Source: Prosopocoilus inquinatus (lineage: Eukaryota; Arthropoda; Insecta; Coleoptera; Lucanidae). Taken from it: a DNA stretch of 64,000 bases. The stretch covers positions 43,792,001-43,856,000 of the forward strand of contig CM069870.1 of NCBI GenBank assembly GCA_036172665.1, written 5' to 3'. Below, piece by piece: positions 1 to 9,592 of this stretch (positions within the stretch are counted from its first letter, which is position 1; each line of letters opens with the position of its first letter). Both the position numbers and the translations under genes were made by a program. The notes beneath the pieces are model-generated. The model saw only the letters and a program-made list of their open reading frames with translations. It made no database searches and was not told the origin of the DNA.

Positions 1-149
1 GCAGAAGCTGGAAATAGTTTTAAACGAAACAACACGTACTAGCGTTGTTCCTGTGATGTATCTAATCGATCCTTACTCATCTATCATGTTATTTGACGTT
101 TGGATGGACTCCAGTAACTCTGATGTGAGATACAAAGTTTTTGGACGCA
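1..149 (+). repeat. Reference monomer (subfamily A) with unit anatomy
   Basis: First complete unit. In order it shows: a junction hairpin half with GCTGG (1-11); an A/T-rich stretch with TTTTAAAC (17-25); a dyad AACAAC...GTTGTT (28-49); a CTAATCGATCC segment around a ClaI-type ATCGAT; the variable CTCATCT segment; GTTATTTGACGTTTGG; the near-invariant GATGGACTCCAGTA; and a hypervariable tail. Subfamily A is marked by the tail AACTCTGATG followed by ACAAAGTTTTTGG. It usually carries GACGTTTGG in the middle and is often followed by a unit with TTTTGAACG instead of TTTTAAACG. No start-to-stop frame longer than about 36 ATG codons exists in a typical unit. Confidence 0.9.
28..49. other. 22-bp imperfect dyad in every monomer (first copy)
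   Basis: AACAAC at 28-33 and GTTGTT at 44-49 form a six-base inverted repeat around a ten-base centre. One further C-G pair is possible beyond an A/C mismatch. The arms are kept in nearly all units, while the centre alternates between ACGTATTA and ACGCATTA. The position within the unit is constant, so the array offers a symmetrical site about every 149 bp. It could be a protein-binding dyad or a cruciform seed, or may have no function. Confidence 0.6.
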
Positions 150-159
150 GCAGAAGCTG
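148..159. other. Unit-junction hairpin CAGC-AGAA-GCTG (first junction)
   Basis: A four-base stem with an AGAA loop straddles the chosen unit boundary and recurs at most boundaries. Variants with GGACCCAGC (for example 2824-2835) extend the stem to five pairs. CAGCTGAAGCT variants replace it with a CAGCTG palindrome, and AGAACCTGG or AGAATCTGG variants weaken it. The structure is short, and any role is inference. Confidence 0.5.
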
Positions 160-268
160 GAAATAGTTTTGAACGAAACAACACGTATTAGCGTTGTTCC
201 TGTGATGTATCTAATCGATCCTTACTCATCTATCATGTTATTTGACGTTTGGATGGACTCCAGTAACT

Positions 269-314
269 CTGATGTGAGATACGAAATTTTCGGACGCAGC
301 AGAAGCTGGAAATA
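269..314 (+). other. Hammerhead-ribozyme-like motif, probably degenerate or coincidental
   Basis: In the unit at 150-298, CTGATGT (269-275) resembles the hammerhead core CUGANGA, followed by GAGATAC (276-282) and GAAA (283-286). ATTTTC (286-291) can pair with GGAAAT (308-313, one G-T wobble) to give a stem III, and A314 would sit at the cleavage position. Against function: the core A after CTGATG is T, stem II closes with a single G-C pair, and no good stem I forms between 315 onward and the bases before 269. Across the array the core positions vary (CTAATG, CTGACG, TTGATG; CAAAG, CGACG). I regard it as a lead, not a ribozyme call. Confidence 0.15.
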
Positions 315-1420
315 GTTTTAAACGAAACAGCACGCATTAGTGTTGTTCCTGTGATGTATCTAATCGATCCTTACTCATCTATCATGTTATTTGACGTTTG
401 GATGGACTCCAGTATCCCTGACGTGATATACGAAGTTCTCGGACGCAGCAGAATCTGGAAATAATTTTAAACGAAACAACACGTATTAGCGTTGTTCCTG
501 TGATGTATCTAATCGATCCTTACTCATCTATCATGTTATTTGACGTTTGGATGGACTCCAGTAACCCTGACGTGATATACGAAGTTCTCGGACGCAGCAG
601 AAGCTGGAAATAATTTTAAACGAAACAACACGTATTAGCGTTGTTCCTGTGATGTATCTAATCGATCCTTACTCATCTATCATGTTATTTGACGTTTGGA
701 TGGACTCCAGTAACCCTGACGTGAGATACGAAGTTCTCGGACGCAGCAGAAGCTGGAAATAGTTTTTAAACCAAACAACACGCATTAGCGTTGTTCCTGT
801 GATGTATCTAATCGATCCTTACTTATCTATCATGTTATTTGACGTTTGGATGGACTCCAGTAACCCTGACATGAGATACGAAGTTCTCGGACGCAGCAGA
901 AGCTAAAAATAGTTTTAAACGAAACAACACGTATTAGCGTTGTTCCTGTGATGTATCTAATCGATCCTTACTCATCTATCATGTTATTTGACGTTTGGAT
1001 GGACTCCAGTAACTCTGATGTGAGATACAAAGTTTTTGGACGCAGCAGAAGCTGGAAATAGTTTTGAACGAAACAACACGTATTAGCGTTGTTCCTGTGA
1101 TGTATCTAATCGATCCTTACTCATCTATCATGTTATTTGACGTTTGGATGGACTCCAGTAACTCTGATGTGAGATACAAAGTTTTTGGACGCAGCAGAAG
1201 CTGGAAATAGTTTTGAACGAAACAACACGTATTAGCGTTGTTACTGTGATGTATCTAATCGATACTTACTTATCTATCATGTTATTTGACGTTTGGATGG
1301 ACTCCAGTATGTCTGATGTGTGATACAAATTTTTTGGACGCAGCAGGAGCTGGAAATAGTTTTAAACGAAACAACACATATTAGCGTTGTTCCTGTGCTG
1401 TATCTAATCGATCCTTACTT
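299..1420 (+). repeat. Duplicated block, left copy (partner at 6314-7285)
   Basis: Rare TGATATACG changes at 424 and 573 recur at 6439 and 6588, both exactly 6,015 bp away: 40 units plus 55 bp of known insertions. Further right, the GTATGTCTGATGTGTGATAC change near 1320 recurs near 7185, 5,865 bp away (39 units plus 54). The block was therefore copied as a whole and one unit was gained or lost afterwards. Which copy came first cannot be told. The partner contains the same kind of units and ends where unit type changes near 7285. Confidence 0.75.
746..895 (+). repeat. 150-bp monomer with one extra T
   Basis: The TTTTAAACG stretch here reads TTTTTAAACC, adding one base, and CGAAACAAC becomes CCAAACAAC. 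The tail reads CCCTGACATGAG. The related block at 6314-7285 lacks this whole unit, so the spacing between the two blocks drops from 40 to 39 units across this point. Confidence 0.85.
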
Positions 1421-1508
1421 AGCTACTATGTTATTTGACATTTCGATGGACTCCAGTAACTCTAATGTGAGATACGAAATTTTCGGACGCAGCAGAAGCT
1501 GGAAATAG
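1320..1508 (+). other. Spurious 62-codon open frame inside the satellite
   Basis: The frame begins with GTG created by a local change of TGATGTGAGATAC to TGATGTGTGATAC, runs through one whole unit and ends at the TAG of GGAAATAG in the next. The same frame is open for about 70 codons in nearly every unit but lacks an initiator at that point. The translation shows no domain, signal peptide or membrane segment, and unit-to-unit changes alter amino acids freely. I do not regard it as a gene. Confidence 0.9.
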
Positions 1509-1640
1509 TTTTAAACGAAACAACACGCATTAGCGTTGTTCCTGTGATGTATCTAATCGATCCTTACTCATCTATCATGTTATTTGACGTTTGGATGGAC
1601 TCCAGTAACTCTGATGTGAGATACAAAGTTTTTGGACGCA

Positions 1641-1789
1641 GCAGAAGCTGGAAATAGTTTTGAACGAAACAACACGTATTAGCGTTGTTCCTGTGATGTA
1701 TCTAATCGATCCTTACTTAGCTACTATGTTATTTGACATTTCGATGGACTCCAGTAACTCTAATGTGAGATACGAAATTTTCGGACGCA
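1641..1789 (+). repeat. Monomer subfamily F, representative unit (CTTAGCTACTATG)
   Basis: Subfamily F carries CTTAGCTACTATG where others have CTTATCTATCATG or CTCATCTATCATG, and usually a D-like tail (AACTCTAATG, CGAAATTTTCGG). This copy also has GACATTTCG. It is commonest in the left part (about 1420, 1719, 2165, 3385, 5645, 8325 and 9518) and reappears with an A-like tail near 44390, 49285, 60740 and 63725. The later copies travel with the AAGCAACACG marker. Confidence 0.8.
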
Positions 1790-1938
1790 GCAGAAGCTGG
1801 AAATAGTTTTAAACGAAACAACACGCATTAGCGTTGTTCCTGTGATGTATCTAATCGATCCTTACTCACCTATCATGTTATTTGGCGTTTCGATGGACTC
1901 CAGTAACTTTGATGTGAGATACGAAGTTCTCGGACGCA
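1790..1938 (+). repeat. Monomer subfamily E, representative unit
   Basis: Subfamily E has CTCACC or CTCATC in the middle, GGCGTTTCG and the tail AACTTTGATG with CGAAGTTCTCGG. In most later copies the following junction reads CAGCTGAAGCTAG or CAGCTGAAGCTGG, which turns the junction into a CAGCTG palindrome (for example about 3155, 5418, 12420, 16590 and 18975). The next unit often carries GTTACTGTG. The E tail combines the front of C with the end of B, so it may be a recombinant type. Confidence 0.8.
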
Positions 1939-2236
1939 GCAGAAGCTGGAAATAGTTTTAAACGAAACAACACGTATTAGCGTTGTTCCTGTGATGTATC
2001 TAATCGATCCTTACTCATCTATCATGTTATTTGACGTTTGGATGGACTCCAGTAACTCTGATGTGAGATACGAAATTTTCGGACGCAGCAGAAGCTGGAA
2101 ATAGTTTTAAACGAAACAACACGCATTAGCGTTGTTCCTGTGATGTTTCTAATCGATCCTTACTTAGCTACTATGTTATTTGACGTTTGGATGGACTCCA
2201 GTAACTCTAATGTGAGATACGAAATTTTCGGACGCA

Positions 2237-2385
2237 GCAGAAGCTGGAAATAGTTTTAAACGAAACAACACGCATTAGCGTTGTTCCTGTGATGTATCTA
2301 ATCGATCCTTACTTATCTATCATGTTATTTGACGTTTGGATGGACTCCAGTAACCCTGACGTGAGATACGAAGTTCTCGGACGCA
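2237..2385 (+). repeat. Monomer subfamily B, representative unit
   Basis: Subfamily B carries ACGCATTAG near its start, CTTATCTATC in the middle, GACGTTTGG, and the tail AACCCTGACGTGAG then CGAAGTTCTCGG. It is the commonest type in the more homogeneous right half of the window and often occurs in runs of two or three. The CCCTGACG tail also occurs with the CTCATCT middle (for example 597-745), which shows that segments of the unit recombine. An AAGTG variant (CCTGAAGTG) marks a sub-branch seen for example near 19552, 21631, 25651 and 62126. Confidence 0.85.
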
Positions 2386-2534
2386 GCAAAAGCTGGAAAT
2401 AGTTTTAAACGAAACAACACGTATTAGCGTTGTTCCTGTGATGTATCTAATCGATCCTTACTCATCTATCATGTTATTTGACGTTTGGATGGACTCCAGT
2501 AACTCTGATGTGAGATACAAAGTTTTTGGACGCA

Positions 2535-2683
2535 GCAGAAGCTGGAAATAATTTGAAACGAAACAACACGTATTTTCGTTGTTCCTGTGCTGTATCTAAT
2601 CGATCCTTACTCATATATCATGTTATTTGGCGTTTCGATGGACTCCAGTAGCTCTGATGTGAGAAACGACGTTTTCGGACGCA
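2535..2683 (+). repeat. Monomer subfamily C, representative unit
   Basis: Subfamily C is marked by TGTGCTGTATC, CTCATATATC, GGCGTTTCG and the tail AGCTCTGATG with CGACGTTTTCGG. This copy and those at about 4052, 4797, 10040 and 14359 also carry TTTGAAACG and the change TATTAGCG to TATTTTCG. It normally precedes a subfamily D unit, and the order A-C-D-B recurs many times. Its linked variants across most of the unit suggest an old, stable lineage. Confidence 0.85.
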
Positions 2684-2832
2684 GCAGAAGCTGGAAATAG
2701 TTTTAAACGAAACAACACGTATTAGCGTTGTTCCTGTGATGTATCTAATCGATCCTTACTCATCTATCATGTTATTTGACGTTTCGATGGACTCCAGTAA
2801 CTCTAATGTGAGATACGAAATTTTCGGACCCA
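2684..2832 (+). repeat. Monomer subfamily D, representative unit
   Basis: Subfamily D has CTCATCTATC, GACGTTTCG and the tail AACTCTAATG with CGAAATTTTCGG. A frequent sub-branch has GTGAGAAACG in place of GTGAGATACG (for example about 11655, 12105 and 14040). This unit ends in GGACCCAGC instead of GGACGCAGC, and the related copies near 4342 and 5087 have GGATCCAGC, tying those three blocks together. Confidence 0.85.
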
Positions 2833-2981
2833 GCAGAAGCTGGAAATAGTTTTAAACGAAACAACACGCATTAGCGTTGTTCCTGTGATGTATCTAATCG
2901 ATCCTTACTTATCTATAATGTTATTTGACGTTTGGATGGACTCCAGTAACCCTGACGTGAGATACGAAATTTTCGAACGCA

Positions 2982-3157
2982 GCAGAAGCTGGAAATAGTT
3001 TTAAACGAAACAACACGCATTAGCGTTGTTCCTGTGATGTATCTAATCGATCCTTACTCACCTATCATGTTATTTGGCGTTTCGATGGACTCCAGTAAAG
3101 TTACTGGAGTCCATCGAATGTGAGAATTTGATGTGAGATACGAAGTTCTCGGACGCA
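2982..3157 (+). repeat. 176-bp monomer with inverted micro-duplication
   Basis: An E-type unit carries 27 extra bases. At 3081-3118 the unit's own segment TTCGATGGACTCCAGTAA is followed, after AG, by its exact reverse complement, giving an 18-bp perfect inverted repeat with a two-base centre. Downstream TGTGAGAA (3119-3126) then leads back into TTTGATGTGAG. This is the only inverted-orientation satellite sequence I found besides its duplicate at 5343. A template switch to the opposite strand during replication or repair is the simplest origin. Confidence 0.95.
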
Positions 3158-5243
3158 GCTGAAGCTGGAAATAGTTTTAAATGAAACAACACGTATTAGC
3201 GTTGTTCCTGTGATGTATCTAAACGATCCTTACTTATCTAACATGTTATTTGACGTTTGGATGGACTCCAGTAACTCTGATGTGAGATACAAAGTTTTTG
3301 GACGCAGCAGAAGCTGGAAATAGTTTTGAACGAAACAACACGTATTAGCGTTGTTCCTGTGATGTATCTAATCGATCCTTACTTAGCTACTATGTTATTT
3401 GACATTTCGATGGACTCCAGTAACTCTAATGTGAGATACGAAATTTTCGGACGCAGCAGAAGCTGGAAATAGTTTTAAACGAAACAACACGCATTAGCGT
3501 TGTTCCTGTGATGTATCTAATCTATCCTTACTCACCTATCATGTTATTTGGCGTTTCGATGGACTCCAGTAACTTTGATGTGAGATACGAAGTTCTCGGA
3601 CGCAGCAGAAGCTGGAAATAGTTTTAAACGAAACAACACGTATTAGCGTTGTTCCTGTGATGTATCTAATCGATCCTTACTCATCTATCATGTTATTTGA
3701 CGTTTGGATGGACTCCAGTAACTCTGATGTGAGATACGAAATTTTCGGACGCAGCAGAAGCTGGAAATAGTTTTAAACGAAACAACACGCATTAGCGCTG
3801 TTCCTGTGATGTTTCTAATCGATCCTTACTTAGCTACTATGTTATTTGACGTTTGGATGGACTCCAGTAACTCTAATGTGAGATACGAAATTTTCGGACG
3901 CAGCAAAAGCTGGAAATAGTTTTAAACGAAACAACACGTATTAGCGTTGTTCCTGTGATGTATCTAATCGATCCTTACTCATCTATCATGTTATTTGACG
4001 TTTGGATGGACTCCAGTAACTCTGATGTGAGATACAAAGTTTTTGGACGCAGCAGAAGCTGGAAATAGTTTGAAACGAAACAACACGTATTTTCGTTGTT
4101 CCTGTGCTGTATCTAATCGATCCTTACTCATATATCATGTTATTTGGCGTTTCGATGGACTCCAGTAGCTCTGATGTGAGAAACGACGTTTTCGGACGCA
4201 GCAGAAGCTGGAAATAGTTTTAAACGAAACAACACGTATTAGCGTTGTTCCTGTGATGTATCTAATCGATCCTTACTCATCTATCATGTTATTTGACGTT
4301 TCGATGGACTCCAGTAACTCTAATGTGAGATACGAAATTTTCGGATCCAGCAGAAGCTGGAAATAGTTTTAAACGAAACAACACGCATTAGCGTTGTTCC
4401 TGTGATGTATCTAATCGATCCTTACTTATCTATAATGTTATTTGACGTTTGGATGGACTCCAGTAACCCTGACGTGAGATACGAAATTTTCGAACGCAGC
4501 AGAAGCTGGAAATAGTTTTAAACGAAACAACACGCATTAGCGTTGTTCCTGTGATGTATCTAATCGATCCTTACTTATCTATCATGTTATTTGACGTTTG
4601 GATGGACTCCAGTAACCCTGACGTGAGATACGAAGTTCTCGGACGCAGCAAAAGCTGGAAATAGTTTTAAACGAAACAACACGTATTAGCGTTGTTCCTG
4701 TGATGTATCTAATCGATCCTTACTCATCTATCATGTTATTTGACGTTTGGATGGACTCCAGTAACTCTGATGTGAGATACAAAGTTTTTGGACGCAGCAG
4801 AAGCTGGAAATAGTTTGAAACGAAACAACACGTATTTTCGTTGTTCCTGTGCTGTATCTAATCGATCCTTACTCATATATCATGTTATTTGGCGTTTCGA
4901 TGGACTCCAGTAGCTCTGATGTGAGAAACGACGTTTTCGGACGCAGCAGAAGCTGGAAATAGTTTTAAACGAAACAACACGTATTAGCGTTGTTCCTGTG
5001 ATGTATCTAATCGATCCTTACTCATCTATCATGTTATTTGACGTTTCGATGGACTCCAGTAACTCTAATGTGAGATACGAAATTTTCGGATCCAGCAGAA
5101 GCTGGAAATAGTTTTAAACGAAACAACACGCATTAGCGTTGTTCCTGTGATGTATCTAATCGATCCTTACTTATCTATAATGTTATTTGACGTTTGGATG
5201 GACTCCAGTAACCCTGACGTGAGATACGAAATTTTCGAACGCA

Positions 5244-5419
5244 GCAGAAGCTGGAAATAGTTTTAAACGAAACAACACGCATTAGCGTTGTTCCTGTGAT
5301 GTATCTAATCGATCCTTACTCACCTATCATGTTATTTGGCGTTTCGATGGACTCCAGTAAAGTTACTGGAGTCCATCGAATGTGAGAATTTGATGTGAGA
5401 TACGAAGTTCTCGGACGCA
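5244..5419 (+). repeat. Second copy of the 176-bp foldback monomer
   Basis: The same 38-bp palindrome lies at 5343-5380, exactly 2,262 bp after the first, with identical flanking TGTGAGAATTTGATG. Because the preceding D-B units and following units also match, this copy arose by block duplication and not by a second foldback event. Confidence 0.95.
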
Positions 5420-6313
5420 GCTGAAGCTGGAAATAGTTTTAAATGAAACAACACGTATTAGCGTTGTTCCTGTGATGTATCTAAACGATCCTTACTTATC
5501 TAACATGTTATTTGACGTTTGGATGGACTCCAGTAACTCTGATGTGAGATACAAAGTTTTTGGACGCAGCAGAAGCTGGAAATAGTTTTGAAGGAAACAA
5601 CACGTATTAGCGTTGTTCCTGTGATGTATCTAATCGATCCTTACTTAGCTACTATGTTATTTGACGTTTCGATGGACTCCAGTAACTCTAATGATAGATA
5701 CGAAATTTTCGGACGCAGCAGAAGCTGGAAATAGTTTTAAACGAAACAACACGCATTAGCGTTGTTCCTGTGATGTATCTAATCGATCCTTACTCACCTA
5801 TCATGTTATTTGGCGTTTCGATGGACTCCAGTAACTTTGATGTGAGATACGAAGTTCTCGGACGCAGCTGAAGCTGGAAATAGTTTTAAATGAAACAACA
5901 CGTATTAGCGTTGTTCCTGTGATGTATCTAAACGATCCTTACTTATCTAACATGTTATTTGACGTTTGGATGGACTCCAGTAAGTCTGATGTGAGATACA
6001 AAGTTTTTGGACGCAGCAGGAGCTGGAAATAGTTTTGAACGAAACAACACGTATTAGCGTTGTTCCTGTGATGTATCTAATCGATCCTTACTCATCTATC
6101 ATGTTATTTATCGTTTCGATGGACTCCAGTAGCTCTGATGTGAGATACGACGTTTTCGGACGCAGCAGAAGCTGGAAATAGTTCTAAACGAAACAACACG
6201 TATTAGCGTTGTTCCTGAGATGTATCTAATCGATCCTTACTCATCTATCATGTTATTTGACGTTTCGATGGACTCCAGTAACTCTAATGTGAGATACGAA
6301 ATTTTCGGACGCA

Positions 6314-7285
6314 GCAGAAGCTGGAAATTGTTTTAAACGAAACAACACGTATTAGCGTTGTTCCTGTGATGTATCTAATCGATCCTTACTCATCTATCAT
6401 GTTATTTGACGTTTGGATGGACTCCAGTAACCCTGACGTGATATACGAAATTCTCGGACGCAGCAGAAGCTGGAAATAATTTTAAACGAAACAACACGTA
6501 TTAGCGTTGTTCCTGTGATGTATCTAATCGATCCTTACTCATCTATCATGTTATTTGACGTTTGGATGGACTCCAGTAACCCTGACGTGATATACGAAGT
6601 TCTCGGACGCAGCAGAAGCTGGAAATAATTTTAAACGAAACAACACGTATTAGCGTTGTTCCTGTGATGTATCTAATCGATCCTTACTCATCTATCATGT
6701 TATTTGACGTTTGGATGGACTCCAGTAACCCTGACGTGAGATACGAAGTTCTCGGACGCAGCAGAAGCTGGAAATAGTTTTAAACGAAACAACACGTATT
6801 AGCGTTGTTCCTGTGATGTATCTAATCGATCCTTACTCATCTATCATGTTATTTGACGTTTGGATGGACTCCAGTAACTCTGATGTGAGATACAAAGTTT
6901 TTGGACGCAGCAGAAGCTGGAAATAGTTTTGAACGAAACAACACGTATTAGCGTTGTTCCTGTGATGTATCTAGTCGATCCTTACTCATCTATCATGTTA
7001 TTTGACGTTTGGATGGACTCCAGTAACTCTGATGTGAGATACAAAGTTTTTGGACGCAGCAGAAGCTGGAAATAGTTTTGAACGAAACAACACGTATTAG
7101 CGTTGTTACTGTGATGTATCTAATCGATCCTTACTTATCTATCATGTTATTTGACGTTTGGATGGACTCCAGTATGTCTGATGTGTGATACAATTTTTTT
7201 TTACGCAGCAGGAGCTGGAAATAGTTTTAAACGAAACAACACGTATTAGCGTTGTTCCTGTGCTGTATCTAATCGATCCTTACTC
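6314..7285 (+). repeat. Duplicated block, right copy (partner at 299-1420)
   Basis: This block shares the TGATATACG and TGTGTGATAC changes with the left copy at 40- and 39-unit offsets. One TGATATACG unit here has CGAAATTCTCGG where the left copy has CGAAGTTCTCGG, so the copies have drifted slightly. The run of T at 7194-7202 (nine T) replaces AAGTTTTTGG without changing unit length. Confidence 0.75.
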
Positions 7286-7373
7286 ATATATCATGTTATT
7301 TGGCGTTTCGATGGACTCCAGTAGCTCTGATGTGAGATATGACGTTTTCGGACGCAGCAGAAGCTGGAAATAG
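7185..7373 (+). other. Spurious 62-codon open frame, duplicate of the one at 1320
   Basis: This frame begins at the duplicated copy of the GTG-creating change seen at 1320, 5,865 bp away. Its first two thirds match the left copy, and the last third comes from a subfamily C unit instead of F. It is explained by block duplication of a chance start, not by selection for a protein. Confidence 0.9.
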
Positions 7374-9442
7374 TTTTAAACGAAACAACACGTATTAGCG
7401 TTGTTCCTGTGATGTATCTAATCGATCCTTACTCATCTATCATGTTATTTGACGTTTGGATGGACTCCAGTAACTCTGATGTGAGATACAAAGTTTTTGG
7501 ACGCAGCAGAAGCTGGAAATAGTTTTGAACGAAACAACACGTATTAGCGTTGTTCCTGTGATGTATCTAATCGATCCTTACTCATCTATCATGTTATTTG
7601 ACGTTTGGATGGACTCCAGTAACTCTGATGTGAGATAAAAAGTTTTTGGACGCAGCAGGAGCTGGAAATAGTTTTAAATGAAACAACACGTATTAGCGTT
7701 GTTCCTGTGATGTATCTAATCGATCCTTACTCATCTATCATGTTATTTGGCGTTTCGATGGACTCCAGTAGCTCTGATGTGAGATACGACGTTTTCTGAT
7801 TCAGCAGAAGCTGGAAATAGATTTAAACGAAACAACACGCATTAGCGTTCTTCCTGTGATGTATCTAATCGATCCTTACTCATCTATCATGTTATTTGGC
7901 GTTTCGATGGACTCCAGTAACTTTGATGGGAGATACGAAGTTCTCGGACGCAGCTGAAGCTGGAAATAGTTTTAAACGAAACAACACATATTAGCGTTGT
8001 TCCTGTGATGTATCTAAACGATCCTTACTTATCTAACACGTTATTTGACGTTTGGATGGACTCCAGTAACCCTGACGTGAGATACGAAGTTCTCGGACGC
8101 AGCAGAAGCTGGAAATAGTTTTAAACGAAACAACACGTATTAGAGTTGTGCCTGTGATGTATCTAATCGATCCTTACTCATCTGTCATGTTATTTGACGT
8201 TTGGATGGACTCCAGTAACTCTGATGTGAGATAAAAAGTTTTTGGACGCAGCAGAAGCTGGAAATAGTTTTGAACGAAACAGCACGTATTAGCGTTGTTC
8301 CTGTGATGTATCTAATCGATCCTTCCTTAGCTACTATGTTATTTGACGTTTCGATGGACTCCAGTAACTCTAATGTGAGATACGAAATTTTCGGACGCAG
8401 CAGAAGCTGGAAATAGTTTTAAACGAAACAACACGCATTAGCGTTGTTCCTGTGATGTATCTAATCGATCCTTACTCATCTATCATGTTATTTGGCGTTT
8501 CGATGGACTCCAGTAACTTTGATGTGAGATACGAAGTTCTCGGACGCAGCTGAAGCTGGAAATAGTTTTAAGTGAAACAACACGCATTAGCGTTGTTCCT
8601 GTGATGTATCTAAACGATCCTTACTTATCTAACATGTTATTTGACGTTTGGATGGACTCCAGTAACTCTAATGTGAAATACGAAATTTTCTGACACAGCA
8701 GAAGCTGGAAATAGTTTTAAACGAAACAACACGCATTAGCGTTGTTCCTGTGATGTATCTAATCGATCCTTACTTATCTACCATGTTATTTGACGTTTGG
8801 ATGGGCTCCAGTAACCCTGACGTGAGATACGAAGTTCTCGGACGCAGCAGAAGCTGGAAATAGTTTTAAACGAAACAACACGCATTAGCGTTGTTCCTGT
8901 GATGTATCTAATCGATCCTTACTTATCTATCATGTTATTTGACGTTTGGATGGACTCCAGTAACCCTGACGTGAGATACGAAGTTCTCGGACGCAGCAGA
9001 AGCTGGAAATAGTTTTAAACGAAACAACACGTATTAGCGTTGTTCCTGTGATGTATCTAATCGATCCTTACTCATCTATCATGTTATTTGACGTATCGAT
9101 GGACTCCAGTAACTCTAATGTGAGATACGAAATTTTCGGACGCAGCAGAAGCTGGAAATAGTTTTAAACGAAACAACACGCATTAGCGTTGTTCCTGTGA
9201 TGTATCTAATCGATCCTTACTCATCTATCATGTTATTTGGCGTATCGATGAACTCCAGTAACTTTGATGTGAAATACGAAGTTCTCGGACGCAGCTGAAG
9301 CTGGAAATAGTTTTAAATGAAACAACACGTATTAGCGTTGTTCCTGTGATGTATCTAAACGATCCTTACTTATCTAACATGTTATTTGACGTTTGGATGG
9401 ACTCCAGTAACTCTGATGTGAGATACAAAGTTTTTGGACGCA

Positions 9443-9592
9443 GCAGAAGCTGGAAATAGTTTTGAACGAAACAACACGTATTAGCGATGTTCCTGTGATG
9501 TATCTAATCGATCCTTACTTAGCTACTATGTTATTTGACAGTTTCGATGGACTCCAGTAACTCTAATGTTAGATACGAAATTTTCGGACGCA
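9443..9592 (+). repeat. 150-bp F-type monomer with one inserted base
   Basis: TTTGACGTTTCG reads TTTGACAGTTTCG near 9537-9548, adding one base. The unit also has GCGATGTTCC in place of GCGTTGTTCC and AATGTTAG in place of AATGTGAG. I saw no second copy of this exact change. Confidence 0.85.

Larger units (their letters stand above)
1577..3902 (+). repeat. 11-unit duplication (1577-2236 and 3243-3902)
   Basis: The order A-F-E-D-F recurs with an offset of 1,666 bp, which is 11 units plus the 27-bp insertion at 3099. Diagnostic matches are GACATTTCG in an F unit (1719 and 3385), CTCACC in an E unit, and the rare GATGTTTCTAATCG at 2141 and 3807. Single differences such as CTATCC for CGATCC near 3521 show drift. 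Beyond the B unit at 2237 the offset changes to ten units, so one unit was lost or gained at the edge. Confidence 0.75.
2386..5865 (+). repeat. Layered 5-, 10- and 15-unit duplications
   Basis: A five-unit order A-C-D-B-x starts with the rare junction GCAAAAGCTGG at 2386, 3903 and 4648. The offsets are 1,517 bp (10 units plus 27) and 745 bp (5 units). The fifth unit is an E unit with a foldback insertion in the first and third copies and a B unit in the middle copy. The 2,262-bp relation of 2386-3603 to 4648-5865 (15 units plus 27) covers the foldback, the following AAATG unit and an F-E pair. The pattern fits repeated unequal exchange. Confidence 0.75.

Noticed and set aside
1320..1508. 62-codon open frame as a small protein gene, with a duplicate at 7185
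   Set aside because: It starts with GTG made by a local mutation, spans one repeat unit and stops at a TAG present in nearly all units. It has no recognisable domain, and variants between units change residues freely.
2571..2590. CENP-B-box-like site in TATTTTCG units (TTTCGTTGTTCCTG)
   Set aside because: It shares TTCGTTG with the vertebrate box but lacks the required central A and the CGGG end. It occurs only in a few subfamily C units.
3081..3118. Rho-independent-terminator-like hairpin at the foldback
   Set aside because: The stem is perfect, but no T run follows and no gene lies upstream. It is explained as an inverted copy of the unit itself.
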